Shown: positions 43,013 through 55,691, numbered from the stretch's first letter. The stretch is DNA of 64,000 nt from Cylicocyclus nassatus (GCA_958299035.1 CATQJL010000112.1:6680123-6744122), one strand, 5' to 3'. Notes: generated by a model not told the origin, from the sequence alone. Numbers and translations are program-made.

Positions 43013-43113
43013 CTAAAACAATTTTTTCGCGTTAATACTAAGATGTTAGGAAATGGATGGGATTTAAAATGCATTACTTCGAAGGTGATGATTGTACTGC
43101 CTTCCGCACTTTG

Positions 43114-43166
43114 CTTATATACTAACTTTTCCATTGTTCTACTTGTATGGAACCACGAATCCGGTC
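43114..43166 (-). promoter_or_regulatory. Promoter of collagen 7
   Basis: On the minus strand GACCGGATTCGTGGTTCCAT (about 43146-43166) precedes AGAACAAT, AAGTTAG and TATATAAG (43114-43121), exactly as at collagen 6. Confidence 0.65.
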
Positions 43167-43380
43167 TTCGCAGCGCCCTTGGGCGGGTCACTATACGATC
43201 TTGGTGATAAGCATGAAGCGCACCAAGACATTTATGGTGGTTCTAAAAAGTAAGAAATTACTGCTCAAAGGATTTTTTCAGACTTTTGTCGCTGCTATAA
43301 GCTCATTTATCACAAATTCAGAACTTATCAGCAGCGTTCAAGAAAGGCCAGAGCAAAGGCCGACTTGTCTCTTGTGAAGT

Positions 43381-44579
43381 AGTATCTTGAAATGTTCACC
43401 AAATAATGAGGGGGGTAGGGGGGGGGGTTACTTGACATGCTGATCCCGATTATGATGTTTGTTAGTTACGATAATGCCTCATTCCAAAGTTACGTTGGGT
43501 ATACATTACCAATATTACCGGTAAATCGAGAATCACGCACGTCGCAAATTTCCTTCCCTGTTTGCTTAGGCAAAAACCGCCGAAGGGTGTGCGCGCGCGG
43601 CGGTGTCCTGCGTGAAAGCATTACGGTCCTCCGAATCGCCCTACACCCAAATTTTGTGATTCAGACCCGCTAACGTATATCCACCGTAACCCAGGAATGC
43701 GGAGCTACCGTAACGAATGAATATCGTATTCGTGTTCAGCATGTCAGATAACCCCCTGCACCGAGTTTCAGAGAAATTTGTGATTCTGACACCTACCGTA
43801 TATTCACCGTAACCCCCGGAAAATGGCATTATCGCACGGTATCGATATGATATTCGGCATCAGCGGATCGAATAACCCCCCTATACCGAGTTTGAGCGAA
43901 ATCCGAGATTTTTAATTTTTGGGGTCGGTATACTGGAATAGTACCAAAAATGGCTATTTAAAGATTCGACATTTGCTATTTCCTGCAGTTTGGTTCGAAT
44001 CAAACAGACTAAACATTCAGCTAAATTTGATTACCAGGTCCATGTTCGTGTGGATAATTATGCGCAAAAGCTGATCATCTTCCACTTTCTTATACCATGC
44101 TCAATTAGGAATAGTTTTTGGAAGGTGAACTCGATGATTATGGTATGGGCTTGTGCCCGGACTTTTCAACAAGCTTTACAGTACGTCCCGTCACTCATTT
44201 CATGGAAAAAACCCATCCGTGCATCGAGCAGAGAGCAAGGGAGAAAGCCTTGCTATGAAATCAGTAAACAATAAGGGTCCTGAGATGATTACCGCTGAAA
44301 AATTGAGGGAATGCCCCCCTACTTGTTTCCTTCATAGCATAATTTCCGATCTGACTACCCTGTTATTCACGCATACAAAAAAAGGTGGTCTCTAAAAAAC
44401 CAAAAACACAGCCTAAAGATAATTCCCAGATTACTCACTAGCGTCATAGGGTGCCTGTCATAGAGGTGTTGCAGGGGAAACTAAAGGCTGTCCATGTATG
44501 CACTGCGTAGAAGATTTGGCAATGATTCAAAGAATCTTAGTAAAGTTATGCTTGAAGAAAGAGATTCTTATAACTCCAC
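43381..44579. other. Spacer between duplication units
   Basis: No gene. Around 43680-43910 are two diverged units of a repeat reading AATATCGTATTCGTGTTCAGC...GATAACCCCCTGCACCGAG, distantly like the tandem units at 9400 and 39700. Confidence 0.45.
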
Positions 44580-46264
44580 ATAAAAAATTTCTCCGAAGAT
44601 ATGAAAGACGGATCTGAAATTAGCATTGAAAGACGCATTTAGTGGCGGTAAGGATAAATCAGAATTTAGAATCGTAGAACTAGTAAAAAATAGATAAATG
44701 TTCTGTTTGCTCCGTCTAAGGTTTTCGTTTCAATTTTTCGAGAAGTCAGGTTTTTCTTGCAAAGTTCATATTCCTCAGAATTGGGTGCAGTACGTTTAGC
44801 TCCTGAACACAGTTCTAATTCATTGAGTCACTGGATCATTGTTTTGGAACTTTGATTTGCCATTGTAATTTTTAGTATTGACTGAAGACTTTGACTGAAG
44901 ACTTCATTTCCTCTTAAATTTCTTGTGCAGAACTGTTTATCTGCTTGGAAGATGTTGGAAAGTATGCTTTTCATTGCTGATTCCAAACTTGCCTTTCATA
45001 TTTTTCAATTATCAGGTTGTCATAGTTGTCCAGCTTTGATCCATTTGCAGTTCGCAACAAAAGTCCTAAAGGTTGGGAATCCCCTGATATTGGAAAAAAT
45101 TTCATATCACTGTCTAATGGGATCCTACGGGTTTCTTACTCCCTCACGCGTTATAGATTCTACATCATTCATACATACATACCGTTACTGTAATTCCTTG
45201 ACTACAACACAAAATTTTCTTGTGTGTTTAAGTCAAGGAAGTCACTTCAGTCATTTTTATCCAATGTACGTTACTGTGTGCTACAAGCGTTCCGAAGTAC
45301 AATAATAAATTTCAGCTCTTTACAAGCTTTAGTTTCCGAGAAATATTGTGTTTAGCACTCCTCAATTGAGTATCTCACCCTAAAACAATACTTCTCGGGA
45401 ACTAGAGGTATAAAAATATAAATCTAAGGCAGTATAGAAATCTGTAGTTTACAGCAAATTATGCGGGGACAGCTCATCATTATCATAAAAGCATTGATCG
45501 TTTTTTGGTTTCTAGCCAAGGAAAAAATGCATCAACGCTATATATGAATGTCTGTAGAGTGAGCAAATGAGATTATGCGTAAGCAAGAGAGATTTCCGTA
45601 GGATATTATTAAACAAAAGGTCTGTTTTTTCTCAATTTTTGAGTATCCAGAACTTTTTAGATTTTGGTTTCAATGAGGTGGATTGAAGCTGCTAAAAAAT
45701 TAATAACCTCTTGTATAGCTTGCTTTGCTTTAGAGAAAGTTATTCAAACGGATATGACTTTGCGGTAAAAAAAAATGAAAGAGTTTTGGGACACCAGTAT
45801 ATATCCAACAGAGTTATGTGATTTGTTTTCACAGATATACTAACCAGGTTTCTCTGGATCTTGAAATCTTCACAACAGCGTTCTTAATTATCCCTGTGGC
45901 AACCCCTGCTTCCATCCTCTGCCGCCTTCTAGTAATCGGAACAAATTACAGGTGCAGTTTTAAATGATGAGAAGCTTAGAAGACTTTAGCTTATCGATTC
46001 AAACTACTCCTTTCTCACAACCACTAAGCAATCCTAGCATGGGACGAGTCGTCTACCGCGAAAAAAGAGATGCTTTGCCGCTCCAGCACCGACTCAAAAT
46101 GCCAAATAATGCTTGTCTTTTCGAGAACAGAATCAAGCTTATGCTATCTAAACGCACATACAGATCGTCTTTCGACTAGTCTCATGTAAGCCAAGCTTGA
46201 AAAGCTCGACATGATCAGAAGTAACAAAATAGCATCATAATCTTTATCGAACATATGCACATTA

Positions 46265-47640
46265 TTACACGCGAACGCGTTTTTTGTATGGAGCACTGTT
46301 CATGCCGTGCATGCCGCCGCCACCACCACCGACGGGTCCGCTGAACTGAGAGGCTCCGCCAAATCCGCTGTTTCCACCTCCACCAGTGCTGCCAAATTGA
46401 GTGGTTACACTGAATCCGTTGCTTCCGCCTCCACCGGAATTGCCGGTGAATCCGTTGCCTCCACCTGCCCCAACAGCACCGCCAAATCCAGAACCAGTTC
46501 TGGCGGGACATGGACAGTATGCTCCATCACCTCCTGGTGCACCACTAATTCCAGCTTGTCCCACACCTCCAGGAGCTCCTGGTGCTCCAGGTTGTCCTGC
46601 TGGTCCCGGCGCTCCTGCAGGTCCAGGTGCTCCGCCTCCTGTGTGACCGCCATCCATACCTGGCATGCCGGGTGCTCCTGGTGGTCCAGGTGGACCCATA
46701 GGACCGGGCATGCTCATTGAACGAGTTCCTTAAACATGTGTATCAGAATGCCTTTTTTGCCAATGCTTAGGTGAGATTACCTGGCGATCCAGGCGCTCCA
46801 TCCATTCCAGGGGCTCCAGGATTTCCATTTGCTCCGGGCGCACCAGGAGCTCCAGCTGGTCCAGGGGCACCTAGAAAAGCGTTGCTCAAAAACGTTCGTG
46901 ATGACATTTGTGATATGTACCTCCTCCTCCTCCATTTCCGGCCATTCCTGGATTACCACTTGGTCCAGCTGGTCCCGGAGCACCATCTGGGCCAGGTGGA
47001 CCTGGTGGGCCGGCAGGGCAGCTGATGCATCCCATAGCATGCCCCATAGACGCTGCATGTCCGCTTTGTCCTGCTCCTCCGGGCATTCCTGGCATGCCTT
47101 CTTCTCCGGGATGTCCAGGCAGTCCAGGTGGTCCTAAAAGAGGTGATTTAATGCACGGCACTGAGATTTGATTTTCTTTCCAACCTGGGGGTCCACGTGG
47201 ACATCCGCTGGCCTGTGCAGCACACTGACAACCACCACCACCGCCACCGCCGCCACCGCTTACTCCGCTCCATCCACTACTGCCACCACTGCTTCCTCCC
47301 CAGCTTCCTCCGCCAGCACCAACTGCACCTGCACCTTCTGAGTATGCAGCTCTTTTCTTTGATTGTGAGGCTTGTGAGGCTCGCTTCTGTCTTGGTGGTT
47401 GTGCAGCCATTATTGTCTTCCAAGCATCGTCGGCGAAGTTCTATGTGAGGGGAATAATCGTAAAGTGATTTCTCATTGTAATTATTTAACAACCTTAAAC
47501 TGATCCAGATCTTTTTCGATTTCATCTTGGAAGTCGTTGATGTCATTGATGACATTGAAGATGGCGACGTAGGTGATACAAATGACCACTGCAGTGGTGG
47601 CGAAGGTACCCCCAACGGCGTATTGGAGAGTGGTACCCAT
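46265..47640 (-). CDS. Cuticle collagen 8 (389 aa)
   Basis: Coding exons: 47640-47494, 47440-47185, 47133-46921, 46870-46781 and 46728-46265. [13 protein letters not shown], then the same NFADDAW to SGVSGGG segment as collagen 7, residue for residue as far as I can see. The tail is 18 residues longer than in collagen 7: after [11 protein letters not shown] it has [20 protein letters not shown] and an extra [17 protein letters not shown] before the shared [10 protein letters not shown] and APYKKRVRV end. Length change by gain or loss of Gly-rich units is the main divergence within the trio. The start follows TTTCAG directly. Confidence 0.92.
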
Positions 47641-47741
47641 CTGAAACAATTTTTTCGCGTTAATACTAAGAGTTAAGAAAGGGATGGGAGTTTGAACGGT
47701 ATTAGTTCAAAGGTGATGATTGTATTGCTTTTTGCGCTTTG

Positions 47742-47793
47742 CTTATATACTAACTTCTCCATTGTTCTACTGTATGGAACCACAAATCCGGTC
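47742..47793 (-). promoter_or_regulatory. Promoter of collagen 8
   Basis: Minus strand: GACCGGATTTGTGGTTCCAT (about 47773-47793), then AGAACAAT, AAGTTAG and TATATAAG (47742-47749). One base differs from the block at collagen 7. Confidence 0.65.
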
Positions 47794-47995
47794 TTCGCAG
47801 CGCCCTTGGGCGGGTCTCTGTACGATCTTGGTGATAAGCATGAAGCGCACTAAGACCTTTGTGATCTTTCCAAATAGTCTGAAATTACTGCTCAAAGGAT
47901 TTTTTCAGACTTTTGTTGCTGCTATAAGCTCATTTATCACAAATTCAGAACTTATCAGCAGCGTTCAAGAAAGGCCGAAACAAAGGCCTTGCTGT

Positions 47996-48659
47996 TGAAG
48001 CTTTTTATTTGAATTTATAACATGAAGTTTTCGTAGAAAAAAAAGTGTTCCCGGTGGCTATGGTGAACATCTTGGTGCATAATCGTCAAAAGTTGGTAGT
48101 GAATACTTTCACTTGCTTAACGGAAAGCATCGACTAATAGTAGATATCTCAACAGAAAAGGATTTTTAATAAAACTAGATGAATCCATATAAAAACTTCT
48201 TCCTTGTGAAGGATTGAAATGCTTATCGAATAATGACTACCCCCCCCCCCTGACTCCTAAAAAAGCTTGTTGTCGGCACGTTTTTTCCACCGAGAACTAC
48301 AATATTATGAATGAAAAGCAAATCAGTGTTTGTGTAATATCAAAGCAATCATATTTTGTTGTGATACATCCGACGCTAATAGAGCTAAAGTAAGGGCAAA
48401 TGAGGTATAAAGACTTGAGGAGATTCCTCAGTTTCTCAGCGGTAATCTTTTCAGGACCCTGATTGTTTACTGCTGACTATAGCAAGGGATTATCACACAT
48501 TCTGCTCGGTGTACGAATAAGTTTTGCTGGGGTGAATACAATGTGCTAAAAGCTTTCAAGAAGATCAGGTACAAGCCCATACCATAATCATCGGGTTTAA
48601 GCCAAACCCCCAACCCTCCTCCTCCCTCCCCCCCCCCCTAGAACCCGATTAAGCTCTGC
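47996..48659. other. Intergenic, nothing recognised
   Basis: AT-rich with C tracts near 48241 and 48628. No gene seen. Confidence 0.45.
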
Positions 48660-48663
48660 TTAA

Positions 48664-49112
48664 AGGCAGTGCGTCGGCAGAATGAGACCCGTGGCAAAAC
48701 AAGGCCACAGGGTAGGAGCCCCCATAATGGAACCTATGGGCCAAAGTTCGATTTTTCTCTGCCACTTCTAACCCCCGAAATTTCAAAGCGAAAGAAGGGC
48801 TCATCTCCTGTCCTCTCCGAACCCGCTCACCACATGGACGAGTGAACGCGGAGCCCGTCACGGCGAAGACACAGAGTCGTTGCGGGACCTCATGCTTATA
48901 GCTTTGCGGCTGGCGCTCTGACCGTGGAAGTCACTCGTCCATGGGGTGGGCGGGTTCGGAGAGGACAGGAGATGAGCGCTGCTTTCGCTTTGAAATTTCG
49001 GGGGTTAGAAGTGGCAGAGAAAGACCGAACCTTGGCCCATAGGTTCCATTACGGGAGCTCCTACCCTGTGACCTTCTTTTGCCACGGGTCTCATTCTGCC
49101 GACGCACTGCCT
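48664..49112. mobile_element. TTAA-flanked foldback MITE
   Basis: 449 bp between TTAA tetramers (48660-48663 and 49113-49116). Arms of about 185 bp are near-perfect inverted copies, from AGGCAGTGCGTCGGCAGAAT inward through GAGACCCGTGGCAAAA and TTCAAAGCGAAAG to CCTGTCCTCTCCGAACCC. The loop is about 90 bp. A TTAA target and inverted ends fit a piggyBac-dependent or PALTTAA-type element. Open frames in the arms are incidental. Confidence 0.85.
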
Positions 49113-49116
49113 TTAA

Positions 49117-50395
49117 GCAAGTGGAAGATAAGCTTTTGCGCATATTTGTCCCCACGCAAACACACATGGTAAACGAAGCTAGCTGAGTATTTAGTCGTTT
49201 TGATCCGAACCAAACTGCAGGAAACAGCTAATATGAAATTTTTAGTAGCCAATCTTCCTCATTGGATGCTGATTTGAGCCCAAGTTACTTTTCAGTATTA
49301 AAGGGAGCTCCAAGTTCAGAGGTAAGCCAACTGAGTGTTTGAAGCTCATTCTAGGTGCGAATTTGACCTTCCAATTTCCTGGGTTAATTTGGAAAGAGCT
49401 TTGATTGTAGATTTCGTTATACCTTCACCAGCACAGAGGCTCGCACTGGCTCTACTATCTATGTGCCTTACTCATTCTCGTAAAATCGTGGCAATGGAAC
49501 TCACCGCGCCATACCGACTACCACGAATTAAATGTAAACAACCTCTCATTTAGAAAGCTTTTTCACGTGAGATCGGTGATTTCGCGTGGATGAAACTTTT
49601 CGCAGGAAAACAAACGCAAATTTGAATAGGTTTTTGGATTTGTCATTACTTGGTAGTCGCCATGAAGGTAATGATAACCGTGAGCTACATCTTTGTGCGA
49701 AAATCTTCTCAAACGCTTAGCTAGAACCTCGGCAAATTGACCATTTACACAACCAATTCTTTTTGGCGCCGTTTTCGTTATGTAGTAAACTTTTGACCAC
49801 TTTTTGGGCTAAAGTCTATCGTTTGCACATTTGCAAACCAAACACACCCACGACTTCGCAAAAAGTGGTGATACGGACCCAATTTTGGGGACAGAAGCCA
49901 GGTGGCTCCGTTTGGCGCGCAATTTCTGAGAGATCCACTCAACGTATCTACTCGTGCTTTTGCATGTTAGATCATGAAGGGAGCATGCGCTATGCAAAAT
50001 TTGGGCTTAGAACACTGGCTGGAACACGCTCTACGAATTTCGTAACAGACGGACACACAGACACACACACAAAAACACGTAAACAACCCTTAGCCCGTTA
50101 TTATAAGGTCTTGATGATTTTAATTGATTCTACCGTGTGGATGATCACACTTAAATCACTTGAGAGAATGATTTGGATATCTCAAAAAATAGTGCTTAGG
50201 TTTCTTCATCCACTCAATTATCTACTTTGCATTTCAATGATAAGGGAGTTTTATGGCGATGGTGTCTTAAGTCAATCACTTGACTACTCTATCTATGATA
50301 AATCGACAATGAAGAAGGTTTTCGAAACTTTGTTGAATTTTTTCGCATGTACACGTGATATAATTTGCTTTAGAAATCTTTAATGCGTATACAAG
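49117..50395. other. Intergenic with a possible retroelement 3' end
   Basis: Between about 49860 and 50110 the plus strand has GAGGGTGAT-free but retroelement-like features: CAAAATTTGGGCTTAGAACA, CAGACGGACACACAGACACA and CCCGTTATTATAAGG. This suggests a truncated non-LTR element tail. A 206-codon frame runs across it without any protein motif and is not called a gene. Confidence 0.4.
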
Positions 50396-50403
50396 AACAT
50401 CTT

Positions 50404-51766
50404 TCATAAGCGCATCCTTCTCTTGTATACAGGACCAGTTGCATAACTTGAACTGTGGCTCTGGCTACCTGCATTAACAGCTCCCCTATCAGGGGCAGGT
50501 CTCGCAGGGCTCCTGCCACCTGCAGCAGCTGCGCCAGATCCGGAGCCAGTCTCCGGAGGACCTTGACTTGGAGGACCTGCATCAACAGCTCCTCCGAATC
50601 CAGAACCGGTTCTCGGAGGACAAGGGCAATATGCTCCATCACGTCCTGGTTCCCCGCTGGCTCCAGCCTGTCCCGCATCTCCAGCCATTCCTGGTGCTCC
50701 TGGTTGTCCGGGTGGACCGGGCGGTCCTGCAGGTCCGGGCGCCCCAGGGCCTGTCTGACCACCATCATTACCAGGCATACCGGGTGCTCCTGGTGGTCCC
50801 GGTGGCCCTGCGGGTCCGGGCATACTTGTGGAACGAGTTCCTGGAATGGGTCTTGTAGCGTTCTATTATAATCTACATTGAAGGCAAATACCTGGGTTTC
50901 CAGGTGCTCCATCCATTCCAGGCATTCCAGGTTTACCGTCCATTCCAGGCGCTCCAGGAGCCCCAGCTGGTCCGGGCGCACCTAGAAAGTAGATTTTCAA
51001 GAATCAAGCATAGGAGTCTTGTAAAATCTACCTCCTCCTCCTCCTTGTCCGTCCATTCCAGGATTTCCACTTGGTCCAACTGGTCCCGGTGGTCCATCTG
51101 GTCCTGGAGGACCGGGCGGACCTGCTGGGCAGGTGATGCATCCCTTTGAGCTTGGCATTTCCGCCGCCTGCCCAGCTGAGCCACTGCCTCCAGCATTTCC
51201 CGGTGCGCCATCCTCTCCAGGTAGTCCAGGTTGTCCGGGTGGTCCTAGAAAAGTGTACCTTCGTAAATAGCTTCTCTTTCTATCTGCTAGCATACCTGGT
51301 GGCCCAGGTGGGCATCCGGTAGCCTGGGCAGCACACTGACATCCGCTACCTGCACTAGTGCCTGTATCGCCAACAGATTCCGTATGACTAGGGCCACTGA
51401 CTCCAGCTGATGCCGTACTACTTTCGCTCCAAGGTCCTTCTGCATAGGAAGCTCTTTTCGAGTGTGATCCTCTTGAGCCTCTTCTTGATTTTGAGGCGGC
51501 TCGTTTTTCTCTCGGTGGCTGGGCGCTCATTATCGTGTTCCAGGCGTCGTCGGTGAAGTACTGTCAGATAGAAAAGTGATCACGACAAAATTTGCATTTT
51601 TTTTGAATAACAAAACAACCTTAAACTCATTCAGATCCTTTTCGATTTCGTCCTGGAATTCGTTAATATCGTTTATGACATTAAGGATGATAATATAAGT
51701 GACGCAAAGTGCCACTATAGTGCCAGCTAAAGTACAGCCGATGGCGTATTGATGCACGGAACCCAT
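50404..51766 (-). CDS. Cuticle collagen 9 (383 aa)
   Basis: Coding exons: 51766-51620, 51560-51296, 51244-51032, 50981-50892 and 50840-50404. The N-terminus [20 protein letters not shown] contains an extra Cys within the anchor. [11 protein letters not shown] is followed by two basic sites, REKR and SKR (before ASYAEG), with an Arg/Ser-rich stretch between. The linker is Ser/Thr-rich rather than Gly-rich ([13 protein letters not shown]), unlike all neighbours. Cysteine motifs: [27 protein letters not shown]. The tail is Pro/Ala-rich ([15 protein letters not shown]) and ends PVYKRRMRL. It is a diverged, single-copy member by comparison with collagens 3-4 and 6-8. A non-coding exon and intron ending CTACAG precede the ATG. 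Confidence 0.9.
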
Positions 51767-51858
51767 CTGTAGTTTTAGAGCAGCAATAAGACTATAAAAA
51801 TATTTTTTGTTATTTACCTTTGAAGAAGAAGATGTGAGTTAGAGGTACTTACAACTGA

Positions 51859-51903
51859 CTTATATACTAACCAGCACATTAGCCTCTTGGAACCGCAGAT
51901 CGA
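51859..51903 (-). promoter_or_regulatory. Promoter of collagen 9
   Basis: Minus strand: CTCGATCTGCGGTTCCAAGA with GGCTAATG (about 51882-51905), then TTAG and TATATAAG at 51859-51866. A short exon ends TTCAAAG|GTAAAT near 51820. Confidence 0.55.
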
Positions 51904-51905
51904 GT

Positions 51906-54771
51906 TTCTACATCATTTCAATAAGATTATCTCTATAATTGATCGCGAAACACATTACGAGAAAGGCATATGGCTTGCTTTGTCGGACAGTTCATGCATT
52001 GTTTTAACGCATCACTTGCAATGATACGAAATCCCTTGTGTGACTGACTTCTTTCACAATAGGACTATGGATTTCCACTCCTTTCTGGACCAAAAAATTC
52101 TGTGAAGATTAAGCCGCGCAGGACAAAACCATCCTTGTTCTGTTCCAAAATCAAAGTCATCGAGTCGTAATATGAGTTTTGTTAAACTTTCTTCGTCTTC
52201 CTCCAATAAACTCTAAACTTCAGCAAAGTCGGCAAGATTCAGTTTTTTGGCTGTTTATTGATTTTTGTTGTTGTTTTCTTTTTTGTTACTATTTGTCCGT
52301 AGTTCCTGTCTTACTCTACCGGATTGTTTACAGCAGGGTTGTATCACTCAGGTCACACTTTGTTATTTTCTACCTCGCATGTTACTCAAGCGCGTTTCAA
52401 TGGATAAAATAAATAAATATTATAATAAGTCTGATAGTTGGCACATATAAGAATGACAGAGAACTGTCCATTGACATTATTTTTCACCTTCACAAATCTG
52501 AGTTACGCTGGATATAAAGGCAATTCCGTGATGGTGAATTAACCTCCATTTATTTCTTTTTCCTTGCAAGACTTTATTCCCATCTTTCTGTTTTTGGAGT
52601 CTTTATGGAAAATGCAAGATTTTTACCAAACTTTCGGAAAAATTTTGGAAAATTCAAAACCTAAATATTCTGTGTGTGGCAGGTATGCATCGAAAATATA
52701 CAAACTTCAACGTTCTGAATATGAGAATCTTGAGAAAAAGTTCTAAAAAAATTTGATTTTTTCTTCTATTTTCATCGGGCCATGAAAGTTCCTCAAGTTT
52801 GATATCGAGATGAAACACGCAATCTAACAGAACATACACCCATAGAATTAATCGTCGTAACCTTACCAAACTTGAAATATGAAGGCTCGAAGGCTTCGAG
52901 ACTATGCTCGAAATAAACTGACACAATCCCAGCAGGGTGCACAAGGAAAAAAATAGCAGGGTAGCAGGATCTAGTAGAGCAAAGCGAGCTTCTCATGACT
53001 CCTAGAATTCGCAAAAATTATGATACACATGCATTTGAGCAAGAAATTCGATGACACTAAATTAGATTTCTGCTAAAAATGGCAGCCCCCATAGGCTAGA
53101 ACATAGTAGGCAGACTGTAGCATTTACAGATGACTTGCTGAGTTTTTTTTCTGCGGCTCAGGATTGAGAAAGGAAAATACCAATTACGTGAAGAAGTAGT
53201 CTTTTCTGCGAATTTGATATTCTTCGAGATAAGCGTTTGAGAAAGGTCATGTAGGATCTTTCTGAGGGGTCATCCAATTTTTAGGGCACTTAATGTAGGT
53301 TTTGGCTGCTAACCTTGCGTAGATTACTATATAAGTTTTTGGTGATCACCTTATACAGCTTATTTTGCTCCACGATAAAGTATCCCATTCAGTTTAGTTG
53401 ACTCTGCCGCGGTAGCCGTCGTGTTAGGATTGTGCTAACCTAGTTATTCATCTTCAACAAGAATAGGCGAAGCTAAGCAAAAATCGAATAATGGGCGCTG
53501 AAGAACAAATTTGCTTCCGCCACTTACAGAATTTACAAATTCCTCTGTTCGCGCCAGCTGCGTCAGTCGTTGAATTGGAGCGCGCTTTCCTCCTTCATTT
53601 AGTCAGATTTATGCAGAAATCATAGAAAATGTGAACTAAAAGCTTTGTTACACAAAGGACATTAAGCGGGTAGCAATTGCCACCTTAGTTTGGAGAGATT
53701 TCAGCCACGCTCTTGATTCTCATGAATTTATATAATTTCATACCTTGTTGTAATTCCCCTTGCGCGTATACTCCAAATCTTGTGCTTGCAAATGAGTCAT
53801 TTTATACCCTTTTGTAACGAGAATTTCACGAAAAAAGGCATAATTTATCATATAAGCTACAAGGATTCTTTTCCTTTTTATCATTGCAACTTTCCAAGTT
53901 CTGTCCCTGTTCAACGCATTCACGAAGATAGTTCAACAAAGCAGCTACAGGTGGCTTACAGGGCCACCTGTGGCTGAATATGGTTTTGGGGGCAAAAAGC
54001 AAAGGCGGAGAAGAAATACATGTATCAGTTCAGTACGATGTATGTGAAAAATCGCCAATGGCTTTGTGCAAAACAGAGTTCCGAGAGTGCTGAGAATCTT
54101 CAAAAAACTTCTAGTCGTGTAAGGCAAAATCGAGTAAAAAACTTCGACGGAATGGCCAGTTTCACGCCCATCAAATCAAGGAATCTTTTGCAATTTCCTC
54201 CCTTACAAATAGAGCCTATCCCATCGTCATTGGTCACATGAGTCATACAGATACAAACCCGAAAATGTGCCCCGAAATAAGCAGAAGACTGGTTCAAAGC
54301 GGAGAGGAAATATGACACCTATGGGAAATGCGGTATAAAGGGTTGAAACTATGAATGAAAAATTGTAAAAAAAAGTTTTGTGAACTGAAGGCGCGGCAAA
54401 ATTTTTTCTGACACTGAGTCAGGTGGCTTTTGGCCACCTGGAGAGTTGCCTGAGGTGGTTCGAAGACAAAGTCAAGAATTTTCCTCTCTTCACATAGTTT
54501 TTTCGTGCTTTTTACATAACTTCCATCTACTAAAATCCAATCTACAAACCTATTTTTTAAGCCAAACCCCCTCCTCTCAGCCTAGCCAAGCCTCCAAAAA
54601 TTTTAAATGGTGGCGGCAATTCTGCTCAAAGAGCACCGTGATGCGCTCCGGACAAGGCATGCTGCTAATTTGGAGAATTCGAACATCATTAGTACCCTCA
54701 ACGTTCATTTGATGTTGCTTTTCTATTCTTTTTATTCTTCTTTGTTATATATGTTTGTTACATTATTGGCC
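51906..54771. other. Intergenic, about 2.9 kb
   Basis: No supported gene. Small frames are scattered and motif-free. CAGGTGGC...GGCCACCTG palindromes occur near 53949 and 54420 in similar context and might bound a decayed element, but no arms could be followed. Confidence 0.4.
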
Positions 54772-55689
54772 GGCTGTTGCATAAGTTCTGTCCGATTTTT
54801 TTGCCTCATGTTTGAAGCAGCTGTTCTAAGAGAATTTCATCTCTAATTCGATACGGTTGGTATCATTGAAAAGTGCTTTCCTTGCGCTTTCTAAAGCATA
54901 CCAGAATTCAATAAAATTCTTAGTGTACGGAGATCACAGGCCTAAAATCTCTAAGTGGCCGAGGTACGTTCTATCCCTAGAAATATGTCCTTGCGAGGAT
55001 ATCTCCACAATGCGCCCTTCAAGTCAGGTTCTTTCATTGGCTTCGGAATAAGGGTGTGGAATGCTAGTATATGCAGAAGTTCGGTCCCATGAAGAATACC
55101 TCTTGCTAGTGAAATTTATCGTCGAACATAAATCTTTGGTATAGATGTTTTACAAGCAATAACTTTCTGCGAATAGAAGAAATCGACAAGCTCAAAGTTG
55201 GAGGTGCTAGGGCAAAGCAAGAGCTAACAGGGCCCATCCACCAATTCCTTTTCGGCGCTCACGTCAGTTGTAAAACGTTCGTAGTTCATAAATAGGCATG
55301 CACACATGTGCTGAAGCGAGGTCAAAGAGTGGCTAATTTTTTGTTCGGTCAAGAAAATCTCTCGGCAGCGCAAACCCTATGGGCTCTTTTATGTTGCATA
55401 ATAATCTACGAAAATTTCTCTATCCATCCATTATTAGAAAAGATGCCTATCAATTTTCATAAGGGAGCGTTACCATGTCAAAAAAGACAGATTCGAAGAA
55501 AAACGCTGCGAAGTTTTTGCATTCTTGGTTCTTCCTTAACAAAGATTTGCGCAGATCTCAATATGCAATTTTTAGCCAAGGGACTGCTCAACACATAGAA
55601 ACTAAGACCTTGGAAAAAAGTTGACTCTGAAAGAAGTTATGACATTTTAAACTCAAAAATTCAAATCGGACAGAACTTATGCAACAGCC
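54772..55689. mobile_element. Mariner-type non-autonomous element D
   Basis: 918 bp. The ends are GGCTGTTGCATAAGTTCTGT followed by CCGATTT, and its exact complement AAATCGGACAGAACTTATGC followed by AACAGCC. TA follows on the right; the left TA is lost. The terminal arms are short (about 27 bp). The interior has no transposase that I recognise. The ends resemble those of element C (GTTCTGTCC core). Confidence 0.75.
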
Positions 55690-55691
55690 TA

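Larger units (their letters stand above)
38945..43380. repeat. Tandem segmental duplication, unit A (collagen 7)
   Basis: Collagen 7 with its 5' flank and about 2.7 kb of 3' flank is repeated in direct orientation at 44580-47995. Matching non-coding blocks include TTTTCGTTTCAATTTTT, TCAGTC/TTAGTCATTTTTAT, GGTTTCTTACTC and GATTTTTTCAGACTTTTGT. Unit A is longer mainly because of a 1.1-kb transposon insertion at 39572. Confidence 0.8.
44580..47995. repeat. Tandem segmental duplication, unit B (collagen 8)
   Basis: Direct partner of 38945-43380. It lacks the transposon of unit A, and its 3' flank preserves the pre-insertion site near 45259. Confidence 0.8.

Noticed and set aside
49763..50383. 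206-codon plus-strand frame
   Set aside because: It overlaps a repeat-like 3' tail with CAGACGGACACAC tracts and ends in AT-rich DNA; the translation shows no domain.
53949..54450. CAGGTGGC/GGCCACCTG palindromes as ends of a MITE
   Set aside because: Only short palindromes are shared; the sequence inside them does not pair and no target duplication was seen.
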